From Rudanella lutea DSM 19387 (GTDB lineage: Bacteria; Bacteroidota; Bacteroidia; Cytophagales; Spirosomataceae), in the NCBI RefSeq assembly GCF_000383955.1, contig NZ_KB913013.1:291694-355693 (forward strand): a stretch of 64,000 nucleotides of DNA, in the 5' to 3' direction. The notes beneath the pieces are model-generated. The model was not told the origin of the DNA and searched no databases. It saw nothing but the letters and a program-made list of their open reading frames with translations. The position numbers and the translations under genes are program-made. How positions within the stretch are numbered: position 1 is the stretch's first letter; each line of letters starts with the position of its first letter. This document shows, piece after piece, positions 16,910 through 25,147 of this stretch.

Positions 16910-19900
16910 ATGACAGGAGCCGAAACGTCGAATCATTTTTTGGCGGGCGGTGGTGAAATGGGTGCCTTGATTCGGTCGATGGATTGGTCAAAAACCGCTC
17001 TTGGACCCGTCGACACCTGGCCACAAAGTTTACGCACATCCGTTAGCCTATGTTTATCCTCTACCTTTCCCATTCTGATTGCCTGGGGGCCTGAAACAAT
17101 CCAGATTTATAACGATAGTTACCGGCCGATCTGCGGAGCTAAACACCCCGAATCTATGGGGCAAAACTTTCGAATCTGCTGGGAAACCGCCTTGCCCGTT
17201 GTGGGCGACGCCTTTACGCGTGGGCAAGAGGGCGAGGGAACGTACATCAAAGATCAGCGGATGTTTCTGGATCGCTACGGTTATCTGGAAGAGGCTTTTA
17301 TGACCTTTTCGTTTGCGCCCATCCGCGACGAGTCGGGGCAGGTTGGTGGTATTTTTCACCCCATCACCGAAACCACCGATAAGATGCTCAGCGCCCGCCG
17401 TACGCAGGTGCTACGCGATGTAGCTGCCTTGACCGGGCAAGCCAAAACGAAAGAGGCCATTTATGAAAACCTGGCCACGGCCGACGCCGATTTTGCTCTC
17501 GACCTCCCTTTTTTGCTCTTCTACGAGTTTGACGAAGACGCTACCTGTGGCCGTTTAGTAAATACATTCGGGTTATCTCAGCAGTACCCGATACCCACAC
17601 ATCTGTTGGAGCTGAACGTAGCCGAAACCGACTGGCTGTCTGATTTATCCAACACGCTGGTAATAGAAGATTTGTCGGATAAACTGGCCCCGTTGGAGGC
17701 TGGCCCCTATCCCGAAGCGCCCCATACGGCCGTACGGTTACCCATTCTCCTTTCAACCCGTTCGGAGCCGGTGGGCTTTCTGGTGGCTGGAGTGAGCCCA
17801 CGCCGGGCGCTCGACCCCGAGTACCTCACGTTTTACGCCCTGTTGGCCAACACGATTAGTACGGCCTTCTCGAATGTATATGCCTATCAGGAGGAGCAGA
17901 AACGGGCCGAAGCCCTGGCGGCCATCGACCGGGCCAAGACGGCCTTTTTCAGCAATGTAAGCCACGAGTTTCGGACGCCCCTCACGCTCATGCTGGGTCC
18001 ATTGGAGGAGCTTTTACAACGAACTGATGTACAGGCGTCAGACGTGAAAGAACCCATCGAAACCACGCATCGGAATGCGCTTCGGCTACTCAAACTGGTT
18101 AATAATCTACTTGATTTTAGCCGCACTGAAGCCGGGCGTACGCGGGCTACCTACCGGCCGGTTGATCTGGTTGGGCTAACGGTTGATCTGGCCAGTAGCT
18201 TCCGCTCACTCATTGAGCGGGCGGGTTTAAAGTACACCGTCGATTGTCAGCCCCTGCCCTCGGTGGTGTATGCCGATGCCGAAATGTGGGAGAAAATAGT
18301 CTTGAACCTCTTGTCCAATGCCTTCAAATACACGCTGGAAGGGGAAATTGAGGTAACCCTGACGGCAGAAGGAACTGAAGCCATACTTCGGGTATCCGAC
18401 ACGGGTATTGGGATACCGGCGCACGAGCTTCCGCACATGTTTGAACGATTTCACCGGGTAGAGCAGGCCGGTGGGCGTACCTACGAGGGTAGTGGTATCG
18501 GGTTGTCGCTGGTGCATGAGCTGGTGCAGATGCACGGGGGCACAATCGCCGTAACCAGTGTCGAAGGCGAAGGCAGTACGTTTACCGTTCGATTGCCGCT
18601 TGGCAAAGCGCATCTGCCGACTGTGCAGGTTGTAGAAGAAGTACGCGCCAATGGCTTGAGCCCCCTGGCTGAATCGTTTCTGAAAGAGGCTGGCACGATG
18701 CTGGGCGAAACGCCTTTACCAGCTGATTTAGGTGAGCAGGATGCAACCGCACCCAAAATCCACGTCCTGGTTGTCGACGATAACCCTGATATGCGGGGCT
18801 ACCTGACCCGGTTGCTCCAGCCCTCGTTTGAGGTGCAGACTGCCGTAAACGGAGTCGATGCGCTCGAACAACTGAAAACGTTTGAACCTCAGCTGATTCT
18901 GAGCGACATCATGATGCCCGTAATGGACGGTAAAGCCCTGCTCCAAAACCTGCGCCAGAACCCCGCAACGGCTCAAATTCCGCTTATTTTTCTGTCGGCG
19001 CGGGCGGGGCAGGAAGCTCGGATCGACGGGCTGGAAGCCGGTGCCGACGATTATCTCGTTAAGCCGTTTTCGGCCCAGGAGCTGTTGACTAAAGTCCGGG
19101 TGCAGATTGCCCTCAACCAGTCGCGCCGACAGAGCGAAACCCAATTGCGGAATCTGGTCGAACACGCACCGGTAGCCATGCTGCTGGTGAAAGGTGAAAA
19201 GATGGTGGTAGAGCTCATCAACCAGGCTATGCTCGAACTGGTGCAGCGCGAGGACGGCGTACTCGGCAAGCCCCTGTTGGAAGCCCTTCCCGAACTGGCA
19301 GGGCAGTCGTTTGTGGACCGTTGCCTGCAGGTGTTTCAAACCGGTGTGCCCGATCAGGGTTGGGCGGTGCCTATACCCGTACACCGACATGGTCAATTGG
19401 AAACGGGGTACTTCAACCTGCTGCTGACGCCCTACTACGAAGGAAACACCCGTACGGGCGTACTCGAAATATGTACCGAGGTTACCGAGCTGGTGCTGGC
19501 GAGTCAGGCACTGGCGGGTAGCGAAGCGCGATACCGGCAGCTTTCGGCCGAGCTCGACCTGCAGGTGCAGCAGCGTACGGCTGAGTTGCAGGCATCGGTG
19601 TACGACCTGCAACGCTCCAACGAAAACCTGCAGCAGTTTGCTTATGTGGCCTCGCACGATTTGCAGGAACCCCTGCGCAAAATCCAGTCGTTCGGGGATC
19701 TGATTCAGAAACAGTACGCCGATCAACTGGGCGAGGGGAGTGAGCACCTCAACCGGATGCAAGCCGCTGCGAGCCGGATGTCGACACTGATTCGGGACTT
19801 GCTCAGCTTCTCCCGCATTTCGACCCGGCAAGAGGCCGTATCCCCCGTTTCCCTGGCCCATATTTTACAGGATGTGCTGGCCGATCTGGAAGTGACGATT

Positions 19901-20329
19901 CATGAAACGGGCGCACGGGTGCACATTGAGCCGTTGCCCACCGTTCCCGGCGACTGGTCGCAGTTGCGGCAACTTTTTCAGAACCTGATTGCTAACGCGC
20001 TTAAGTTTCAGGCGCCCGGCACGGCACCGGAAATTTGGGTACGCGAGGCACGGATAGAAGCCGCCGATTTGCCGCCTGCGGTGAAGCCCGTGCGCCGTGC
20101 GTCGGCATTCCACCGAATCGACGTAAAGGACAACGGGATCGGCTTCGATGAAAAGTATGTTGACCGCATTTTTCAGGTTTTTCAACGCCTGCACGGGCGC
20201 AATCAGTTTTCGGGAACCGGTATTGGGCTGGCCATCTGTCAGAAAGTAGCCAGTAATCATGGTGGAGCTATTACCGCAAGTAGTCGGCCGGGGGAGGGGA
20301 GCACGTTTAGTCTGTATTTGCCTGTCTGA
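16910..20329 (+). CDS. hybrid sensor histidine kinase/response regulator with two kinase cores
   Basis: 1139 residues from the ATG at 16910. No membrane segment, so probably cytoplasmic. Order: an N-terminal PAS-like domain (MDWSKTALGPVDTWPQSL), a GAF-like region to about 320, HisKA with SHEFRTPL (His352), HATPase with DTGIGIP, a receiver domain with VVDDNPDMRG and Asp666 in SDIMMPVMDG, a PAS domain, then a coiled linker and a second HisKA (ASHDLQEPL, His916) with its own HATPase (DNGIGFDE, GTGIGLAIC). Two complete kinase cores around an internal receiver suggest an internal phosphorelay. The signal is unknown and no output regulator is adjacent. Confidence 0.9.
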   Translation: MTGAETSNHFLAGGGEMGALIRSMDWSKTALGPVDTWPQSLRTSVSLCLSSTFPILIAWGPETIQIYNDSYRPICGAKHPESMGQNFRICWETALPVVGDAFTRGQEGEGTYIKDQRMFLDRYGYLEEAFMTFSFAPIRDESGQVGGIFHPITETTDKMLSARRTQVLRDVAALTGQAKTKEAIYENLATADADFALDLPFLLFYEFDEDATCGRLVNTFGLSQQYPIPTHLLELNVAETDWLSDLSNTLVIEDLSDKLAPLEAGPYPEAPHTAVRLPILLSTRSEPVGFLVAGVSPRRALDPEYLTFYALLANTISTAFSNVYAYQEEQKRAEALAAIDRAKTAFFSNVSHEFRTPLTLMLGPLEELLQRTDVQASDVKEPIETTHRNALRLLKLVNNLLDFSRTEAGRTRATYRPVDLVGLTVDLASSFRSLIERAGLKYTVDCQPLPSVVYADAEMWEKIVLNLLSNAFKYTLEGEIEVTLTAEGTEAILRVSDTGIGIPAHELPHMFERFHRVEQAGGRTYEGSGIGLSLVHELVQMHGGTIAVTSVEGEGSTFTVRLPLGKAHLPTVQVVEEVRANGLSPLAESFLKEAGTMLGETPLPADLGEQDATAPKIHVLVVDDNPDMRGYLTRLLQPSFEVQTAVNGVDALEQLKTFEPQLILSDIMMPVMDGKALLQNLRQNPATAQIPLIFLSARAGQEARIDGLEAGADDYLVKPFSAQELLTKVRVQIALNQSRRQSETQLRNLVEHAPVAMLLVKGEKMVVELINQAMLELVQREDGVLGKPLLEALPELAGQSFVDRCLQVFQTGVPDQGWAVPIPVHRHGQLETGYFNLLLTPYYEGNTRTGVLEICTEVTELVLASQALAGSEARYRQLSAELDLQVQQRTAELQASVYDLQRSNENLQQFAYVASHDLQEPLRKIQSFGDLIQKQYADQLGEGSEHLNRMQAAASRMSTLIRDLLSFSRISTRQEAVSPVSLAHILQDVLADLEVTIHETGARVHIEPLPTVPGDWSQLRQLFQNLIANALKFQAPGTAPEIWVREARIEAADLPPAVKPVRRASAFHRIDVKDNGIGFDEKYVDRIFQVFQRLHGRNQFSGTGIGLAICQKVASNHGGAITASSRPGEGSTFSLYLPV

Positions 20330-20405
20330 CAGTTTTTTTGTGGTTGGGGGAGCGTGAACCGCTGCTGGCTTCGTGAGGCAGGCCATCGTTCGGGCTGAAC
20401 CCTAT

Positions 20406-20442
20406 GGGTAGTTTGACCGTTAACCGTACGGTCAAACTACCC
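20406..20442. promoter_or_regulatory. perfect inverted repeat just upstream of cobS
   Basis: Arms 20406-20420 and 20428-20442, 15 bp each with no mismatch, around a seven-base loop, ending three bases before the cobS start codon. It could be an operator, or an RNA hairpin masking initiation. It does not resemble the conserved core of a cobalamin riboswitch. Confidence 0.75.
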
Positions 20443-20445
20443 ACT

Positions 20446-21225
20446 ATGAAGCTACTTTTTACCGCCCTGATGTTTTATACCCGCTTGCCGGTGCCTAAGG
20501 GCATCGACCATTCGGAAGACTTGCTGAACCGATCGACCATTTTTTTTCCGCTCATCGGCTGGATTGTTGGCCTAATTGGGGTAGGGGTGTACTGGATTGG
20601 TACCGTGCTGTTTCCGCCCGAGTTGGCGGTTCTGTTCAGCATGATTGCTACCGTCTGGGTCACTGGGGCTTTTCACGAAGATGGTTTTGCGGATGTGTGC
20701 GATGGCTTCGGCGGAGGCTGGTCAGCTGAGCAGATTCTGACCATCATGAAAGACAGCCGGCTCGGTACGTTCGGGGCCGTGGGGCTGGGGTTGCTGCTGG
20801 CGGTCAAGTTCTTTGCCCTCAAAACCATGCTGACGGTCGAAGCCTTTGGCGTGGCCGTAGCCCTCAAATACGTAGCTGCGCATAGCCTGAGCCGCTTACT
20901 GGCCACCTCCATGATGCGGGCTTTACCCTACGCCCGGCTCGACGAAACGAGCAAAGTAAAACCTATTGCCAAAGGCATTACCGACGGTCAACTGGCCATT
21001 GCTGCCCTGTTTGGCCTCCTGCCCCTGCTGGTGTTGTCGGTGTACACGGGTCTCTGGATTTACCTGACCTTCCTCATCCCGTTATGGCTTGTACGCTGGC
21101 GGCTGGCGTCGTTTTTCGGGAAATGGCTTGGTGGCTATACCGGCGATTGCCTCGGCGCTACACAGCAATTGGCCGAAGTAGTTGTGTACCTGTCGTTTGT
21201 GTCGCTGCTCTGGGTTAGTGTCTGA
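20446..21225 (+). CDS. cobS: adenosylcobinamide-GDP ribazoletransferase (cobalamin synthase)
   Basis: 259 residues, polytopic. It joins adenosylcobinamide-GDP with alpha-ribazole (phosphate) at the membrane to complete the lower ligand of vitamin B12. The diagnostic FHEDGFADVCDGFGGGW segment is near residue 75, followed by MKDSRLGTFGAVGL and GDCLGATQQLAE near the C-terminus. cobC follows after 20 bases and a DUF6580 membrane gene after that, consistent with an operon. The start at 20446 was chosen because an earlier in-frame ATG lies inside the inverted repeat region. Confidence 0.95.
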   Translation: MKLLFTALMFYTRLPVPKGIDHSEDLLNRSTIFFPLIGWIVGLIGVGVYWIGTVLFPPELAVLFSMIATVWVTGAFHEDGFADVCDGFGGGWSAEQILTIMKDSRLGTFGAVGLGLLLAVKFFALKTMLTVEAFGVAVALKYVAAHSLSRLLATSMMRALPYARLDETSKVKPIAKGITDGQLAIAALFGLLPLLVLSVYTGLWIYLTFLIPLWLVRWRLASFFGKWLGGYTGDCLGATQQLAEVVVYLSFVSLLWVSV

Positions 21226-21245
21226 AACAAATTTCAACCCCACAC

Positions 21246-21839
21246 ATGGAAATTTACTTGATTCGGCATACCGAAGTAGCCGTAGGGCGGTCGGTTAGCT
21301 ATGGGCAGAGTGACGTCGAGCTGGCAGTTAATTATGAGGAGCAACGGGACCGGATTCTGCCCCATCTGCCCACCGAGACACCGGCTTACCTGTTTAGTAG
21401 TCCCCTGAGCCGGTGCCGGTTGCTGGCCAACGATCTGGCAACCTCGGCCGACGTTGATCTGCAACAGGTGCAGTTTGACGACCGGCTCAAAGAACTCCAT
21501 TTTGGCGATTGGGAAATGGTGCCCTGGGCCGATATTCCCCGGTCATCACTCGATCCCTGGATGGCCGATTACGTCAACGTAGGCCCGCCCAATGGCGAGT
21601 CATTCGGGGCATTGTTTGAACGCGTTACGGCCTTTTGGCAGGAAAAAATAAGCCCGTTGGCGGCCGAAAACACCGGTTCGGCCTACATTATCACGCATGG
21701 CGGGGTGATTCGAGCTTTGCTGTGTCTGTTTCTGGATTTATCTTTGCAAAACGCCTACCGGATTCACCTCGACTACGGTTCGCTCACCAAACTAACCACA
21801 AACGGTCAACACTTTACTATTCAATACATTAACCGCTGA
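21246..21839 (+). CDS. cobC: histidine phosphatase, probable alpha-ribazole phosphatase
   Basis: 197 residues. The phosphoglycerate-mutase-like motif LIRHTE has the catalytic His8; LKELHFGDWE near residue 85 is the CobC-like acid segment, and ITHGGVIRALL carries the second catalytic histidine. Placement directly behind cobS supports dephosphorylation of alpha-ribazole-5-phosphate or adenosylcobalamin-phosphate. By sequence alone a general phosphatase cannot be excluded. Confidence 0.9.
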   Translation: MEIYLIRHTEVAVGRSVSYGQSDVELAVNYEEQRDRILPHLPTETPAYLFSSPLSRCRLLANDLATSADVDLQQVQFDDRLKELHFGDWEMVPWADIPRSSLDPWMADYVNVGPPNGESFGALFERVTAFWQEKISPLAAENTGSAYIITHGGVIRALLCLFLDLSLQNAYRIHLDYGSLTKLTTNGQHFTIQYINR

Positions 21840-21849
21840 CCGTTATTTT

Positions 21850-22407
21850 ATGGCTTCCAATCGAATGAATGCTTTAACCATCCGCCTGACCACACTGCTC
21901 ACCATCGTGCTGGCTACGGCCCTGTTTCGTTTAGTACCGCATTGGCCCAACTTTACGCCCGTAGCCGCACTGGCTCTGTTTGGGGCGGCCACCTTCGATC
22001 GGAAGTGGCTGGGTCTGGTTGCGCCGTTCGGAGCTATGCTCCTGAGCGACGCCATTCTGGGTTTTCACGGAAGCATGGGGGCGGTTTACATTAGTTTCGG
22101 CCTGACCTGGCTCATCGGAGCGCTGGCCCTGCGTCGGCCTACAGCCGGTCGGGTAGCGGGTGCTGCGTTGGCATCGTCTACCCTGTTTTTTCTCATCACC
22201 AACTTTGCCGTTTGGTACGGTAGCACGTTTTATCCGCAAACCCTGGCTGGCCTGATGGGCTGCTACGCGGCTGGCCTTGCCTTTTACGACGGCCAATCAT
22301 TTTTCCTGAACGGCGTGCTGGGTGATCTGTTTTTTAGCGGTGCCCTCTTCGGCGGATATTACCTGTTGCAGCAGCGGTTTACGGTTCTCCGTCCCGCCCG
22401 CGCTTAA
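21850..22407 (+). CDS. DUF6580 family membrane protein, possible cobalamin-precursor uptake
   Basis: 185 residues with about five hydrophobic segments. The pattern RLVPHWPNFTPVAALALFGAATF with later LLSDAILGFH, VYISFGLTWLIG and GCYAAGLAFY fits DUF6580. The family resembles substrate-binding components of ECF transporters and is often found beside cobalamin genes. Third gene after cobS-cobC, spaced by 10 bases, so transport of a corrinoid or base precursor is a fair inference. Not proven by anything in the sequence. Confidence 0.75.
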   Translation: MASNRMNALTIRLTTLLTIVLATALFRLVPHWPNFTPVAALALFGAATFDRKWLGLVAPFGAMLLSDAILGFHGSMGAVYISFGLTWLIGALALRRPTAGRVAGAALASSTLFFLITNFAVWYGSTFYPQTLAGLMGCYAAGLAFYDGQSFFLNGVLGDLFFSGALFGGYYLLQQRFTVLRPARA

Positions 22408-22528
22408 CTGACACTTCATTTTATTCGGGTCATCGGGTTGTCGTTGCTTGTCTGCGTAGTTTAGGTTTGTCACGCGATGAACGGCTATGAACGACAGGCA
22501 ACACAGGCCCGATGACTTTTTCTTTTGT

Positions 22529-23053
22529 ATGCTAAAACCAAAACTCGCCCGCGACTCACACACCATCATGACGGAGATGGTGCTTCCTAATGACACCAAT
22601 ACGCTCAACAACCTGATGGGCGGCCGACTGCTTCACTTCATGGATATTGCCGCGGCTATTGCGGCACAAAAGCATTCCAACCGTACTGTGGTGACGGCCT
22701 CTGTCGATAATGTTTCGTTTTCGGAACCTATTCGGCTGGGTAACATTGTGACCATGAAAGCGCAGGTGACCCGGGCTTTCAACTCGTCGATGGAGGTGTT
22801 TATCGAAGTGTGGGCCGAGGATATTCCGGCCGGAGTGCGGGTGAGCACCAACAGCGCTTACTACACGTTTGTAGCAGTCGACCAGAATGGCCGGCCTATC
22901 GAGGTGCCTGCTGTTGTTCCCGAATCGGACGAGGAAAAAGCCCGTTTCGACAGTGCCTTACGCCGTCGGCAGTTACGGCTGGTGCTGGCCGGGCGGATGC
23001 AGCCGCAAGAAGCCACCGAACTACGGGCGCTGTTGCTCGGCGAGGGAGCTTAA
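22529..23053 (+). CDS. acyl-CoA thioesterase, hotdog fold
   Basis: 174 residues from the ATG at 22529. DTNTLNNLMGGRLLHFMDIAAAIAA is the substrate and dimer helix of the YciA/BACH-type hotdog thioesterases, followed by VTASVDNVSFSEPIRLGNIV and the SMEVFIEVWAEDI strand. It hydrolyses acyl-CoA to free acid and CoA; chain length is not predictable. It is separated from the cobalamin genes by about 120 bases and is probably independent. Confidence 0.9.
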   Translation: MLKPKLARDSHTIMTEMVLPNDTNTLNNLMGGRLLHFMDIAAAIAAQKHSNRTVVTASVDNVSFSEPIRLGNIVTMKAQVTRAFNSSMEVFIEVWAEDIPAGVRVSTNSAYYTFVAVDQNGRPIEVPAVVPESDEEKARFDSALRRRQLRLVLAGRMQPQEATELRALLLGEGA

Positions 23054-23072
23054 CACTTGCCTGGACATTTGG

Positions 23073-23753
23073 CTATTTAGCCAGCCCGCCAATAATATTC
23101 GATACGGTGTTGATGCTCAGGGCAATAATGCTCGTGTTGAAGAAGAATGCCAGAAAGCCATGCAGAAGCGCGAGCCGACGCATGGCTTTTGATTGTATTG
23201 CCACGTCGGAAACCTGACTCGTCATGCCGATTACGAACGAGAAATAGGCGAAGTCGAGATAATCGGGCTCATCGTCGCCCGGAAAGTCCAGTTTTTTAGG
23301 GGTAGACCCGGCTTTTGTGTGTCCCTCATAATAGAGCCGGGCGTAATGCAGGGTAAAAACGGTATGGACCAGCATCCATGAACAAACTACCACCATAGCC
23401 GAGAGGAGAATATGCAGCTGCTGATGGCTGCCCCGCCCGTCGGTTCCGGACCGGAACAAGAGAACGATGGCAAACAGACTGGAGAACGAAGCCAGAATAA
23501 CAAACAGAAACGATACTGTACGGCCCAGATCCTGCGTCCGGGTGAGGGTGTTCAGATGCCGGGGGTGAGCGGTTGTCAGGGTAATCCAGCAAAGGATCAG
23601 GTAGCTGAGCGAATAGGCTAGCCATACCGCAATTACGCGCGTGGCCGGGTCGAGGGCGTAGGGCAGGGCCAAAGCCGTCAGCCCGGCTACGCCCAGACTA
23701 AGCAGGAGTCGCCGGTGGGCGTTCAGGCGGTTGATGGCGTGTAAGACAGACAT
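23073..23753 (-). CDS. DUF1345 family membrane protein
   Basis: 226 residues with about five or six hydrophobic segments. The C-terminal signature DYLDFAYFSFVIGMTSQVSDV followed by a last span (LLHGFLAFFFNTSIIALSIN) is characteristic of DUF1345. No function is established for the family. Monocistronic and convergent with the thioesterase gene, 20 bases apart. Confidence 0.85.
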   Translation of the reverse strand: MSVLHAINRLNAHRRLLLSLGVAGLTALALPYALDPATRVIAVWLAYSLSYLILCWITLTTAHPRHLNTLTRTQDLGRTVSFLFVILASFSSLFAIVLLFRSGTDGRGSHQQLHILLSAMVVVCSWMLVHTVFTLHYARLYYEGHTKAGSTPKKLDFPGDDEPDYLDFAYFSFVIGMTSQVSDVAIQSKAMRRLALLHGFLAFFFNTSIIALSINTVSNIIGGLAK

Positions 23754-23911
23754 GGAGGATAACGTATAAAACTACTGTATAGCCAAACCGGTAAGTCGTA
23801 AGGATGGATAAGCCGGTTGAATAGCTTTAACCGTGTTTTCATCTGACAAACCGATAATAAGCCGCTATTTTACCTAAAAACCGCGTTTTTGCCCTAAAAC
23901 CGGAATAGGTT

Positions 23912-24586
23912 ATGCGTATTTTGCTGGTTGAAGATGAGCCTAAGTTGGCCCGTTTTGTGCGTAAGGGCCTGGTCGAACAGTCGTTTCAGGTCGACGTAGC
24001 GACGGACGGACTGGCTGGGCATGAGTTGGCCCGGTCGAACCCGTACGATGTACTGGTAATCGACGTGAACCTCCCCAAACTCAATGGTATAGAACTGATT
24101 CGGCGGCTTCGGGCAGAAAGTAACAATACTCCCGTGCTGGTGCTGACGGCCCTGGATCGTACGGATGATAAAGTAAGCGGATTTGAGGCTGGCGCCGACG
24201 ATTACCTCGTGAAGCCGTTTGTGTTTCGGGAGTTGCTGGCGCGGTTACGCTCGCTGCATCGGCGCGGCACGAATAGCGGCAGTAGTAATCCCCTGATTCG
24301 GGTGGGGGACCTGGAACTGGATGTGACGCACAAGACCGTTTCGCGGGCGGGTATGCCAATCAGCCTGACCTCTCGTGAATTTCAGATGCTGCAGTACCTC
24401 ATGGAGCACACGGGGCAGGTGGTTTCAAAATTCGACATTGCCGAGCACGTGCTGAACCAGAAAGCCGAGTCGTCGACAAATGCAGTGGAAGTGTATATCA
24501 ATCTCCTGCGTCGAAAGATCGACAAGACCTTTCCGAGCCCGCTCATTCATACCGTTGTCGGGATGGGTTACGTACTACGCACCTGA
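23912..24586 (+). CDS. OmpR/CusR-family response regulator
   Basis: 224 residues. Receiver domain with acidic pocket VEDE, phospho-acceptor Asp51 in VIDVNLPKLNG, switch Thr in VLTALD and Lys in YLVKPF; C-terminal winged helix with SLTSREFQMLQYLMEH and YINLLRRKID. It resembles copper-response regulators (CusR/CopR). No kinase gene is adjacent, although an equally orphan CusS-like kinase lies 28 kb away at 52338; pairing is only a possibility. Confidence 0.92.
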   Translation: MRILLVEDEPKLARFVRKGLVEQSFQVDVATDGLAGHELARSNPYDVLVIDVNLPKLNGIELIRRLRAESNNTPVLVLTALDRTDDKVSGFEAGADDYLVKPFVFRELLARLRSLHRRGTNSGSSNPLIRVGDLELDVTHKTVSRAGMPISLTSREFQMLQYLMEHTGQVVSKFDIAEHVLNQKAESSTNAVEVYINLLRRKIDKTFPSPLIHTVVGMGYVLRT

Positions 24587-24588
24587 TA

Positions 24589-24607
24589 CACGGCACCGTG
24601 CTTTTTT
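24589..24607 (+). terminator. possible short terminator after the response regulator gene
   Basis: A 5-bp stem CACGG/CCGTG with a two-base loop, one C and then six T residues, six bases after the stop codon. The stem is short for a terminator. Confidence 0.4.
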
Positions 24608-24749
24608 AATGAGATTTTTAGTTTTTCGTAAGATGAAAACCGGGCTATTCCACGTTGTGTAAAAATAGGATGACCTCGTTGACACCTGAATTCGGGGGCT
24701 TTTTTTCTCGTACCGACCTGTAACGTATACTATTTTAACCACCTTTTCC

Positions 24750-25142
24750 ATGAAAGCCAACCCTTGGGTCTGGTTAGTTGATGATGACAGCGACGATCAA
24801 CTGCTTGTAAAAGCGGCCTTCAAACAGACCAACCCGGATGTGAAGGTGCACACGATCGATGATGGCGATCAGTTGCTGCCACAGCTGAACACAACGACCC
24901 ATTTGCCAAAACTGGTTTTGCTTGACCTCAATATGGCACGCATGGGTGGTTTCGAAACGCTGAAGGCTGTGCGATTGGCACTCCCCGAGGTGCACATTCC
25001 TATTGTTATCCTGACCACGTCGATCAGTGTAACCGATCGGCAGCAGGCTATCCAGCACGGAGCCAATGCCTTTATCTCAAAGCCAAGCGAATACAATAAG
25101 CTGGTTGAGCTAACCCGAAACCTGGCCAGTCAGTGGTTGTAA
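24750..25142 (+). CDS. stand-alone receiver protein (Rcp1-like)
   Basis: 130 residues, a receiver domain only. WLVDDDSDDQ forms the acidic pocket, Asp59 lies in LLDLNMARMGG, the threonine in VILTTS and Lys111 in FISKPSEY. Proteins of this type in Bacteroidota usually pair with hybrid kinases or phytochromes and have no DNA-binding output. It ends five bases before the convergent TonB receptor gene. Confidence 0.9.
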   Translation: MKANPWVWLVDDDSDDQLLVKAAFKQTNPDVKVHTIDDGDQLLPQLNTTTHLPKLVLLDLNMARMGGFETLKAVRLALPEVHIPIVILTTSISVTDRQQAIQHGANAFISKPSEYNKLVELTRNLASQWL

Positions 25143-25147
25143 GTTGC

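Noticed and set aside
18728-19861. Long open frame on the minus strand inside the hybrid kinase gene
   Set aside because: It is antisense to conserved receiver and kinase motifs, has no recognisable domain and arises from GC-biased third positions.
20337-20445. Cobalamin riboswitch upstream of cobS
   Set aside because: The leader is short, and I do not see the conserved B12-box core; only a simple perfect hairpin is present.
23760-23911. CTAAG-type operator upstream of the OmpR-type regulator gene
   Set aside because: Several TAAG words occur, but their spacing is irregular and not 11 bp, unlike the three accepted arrays.
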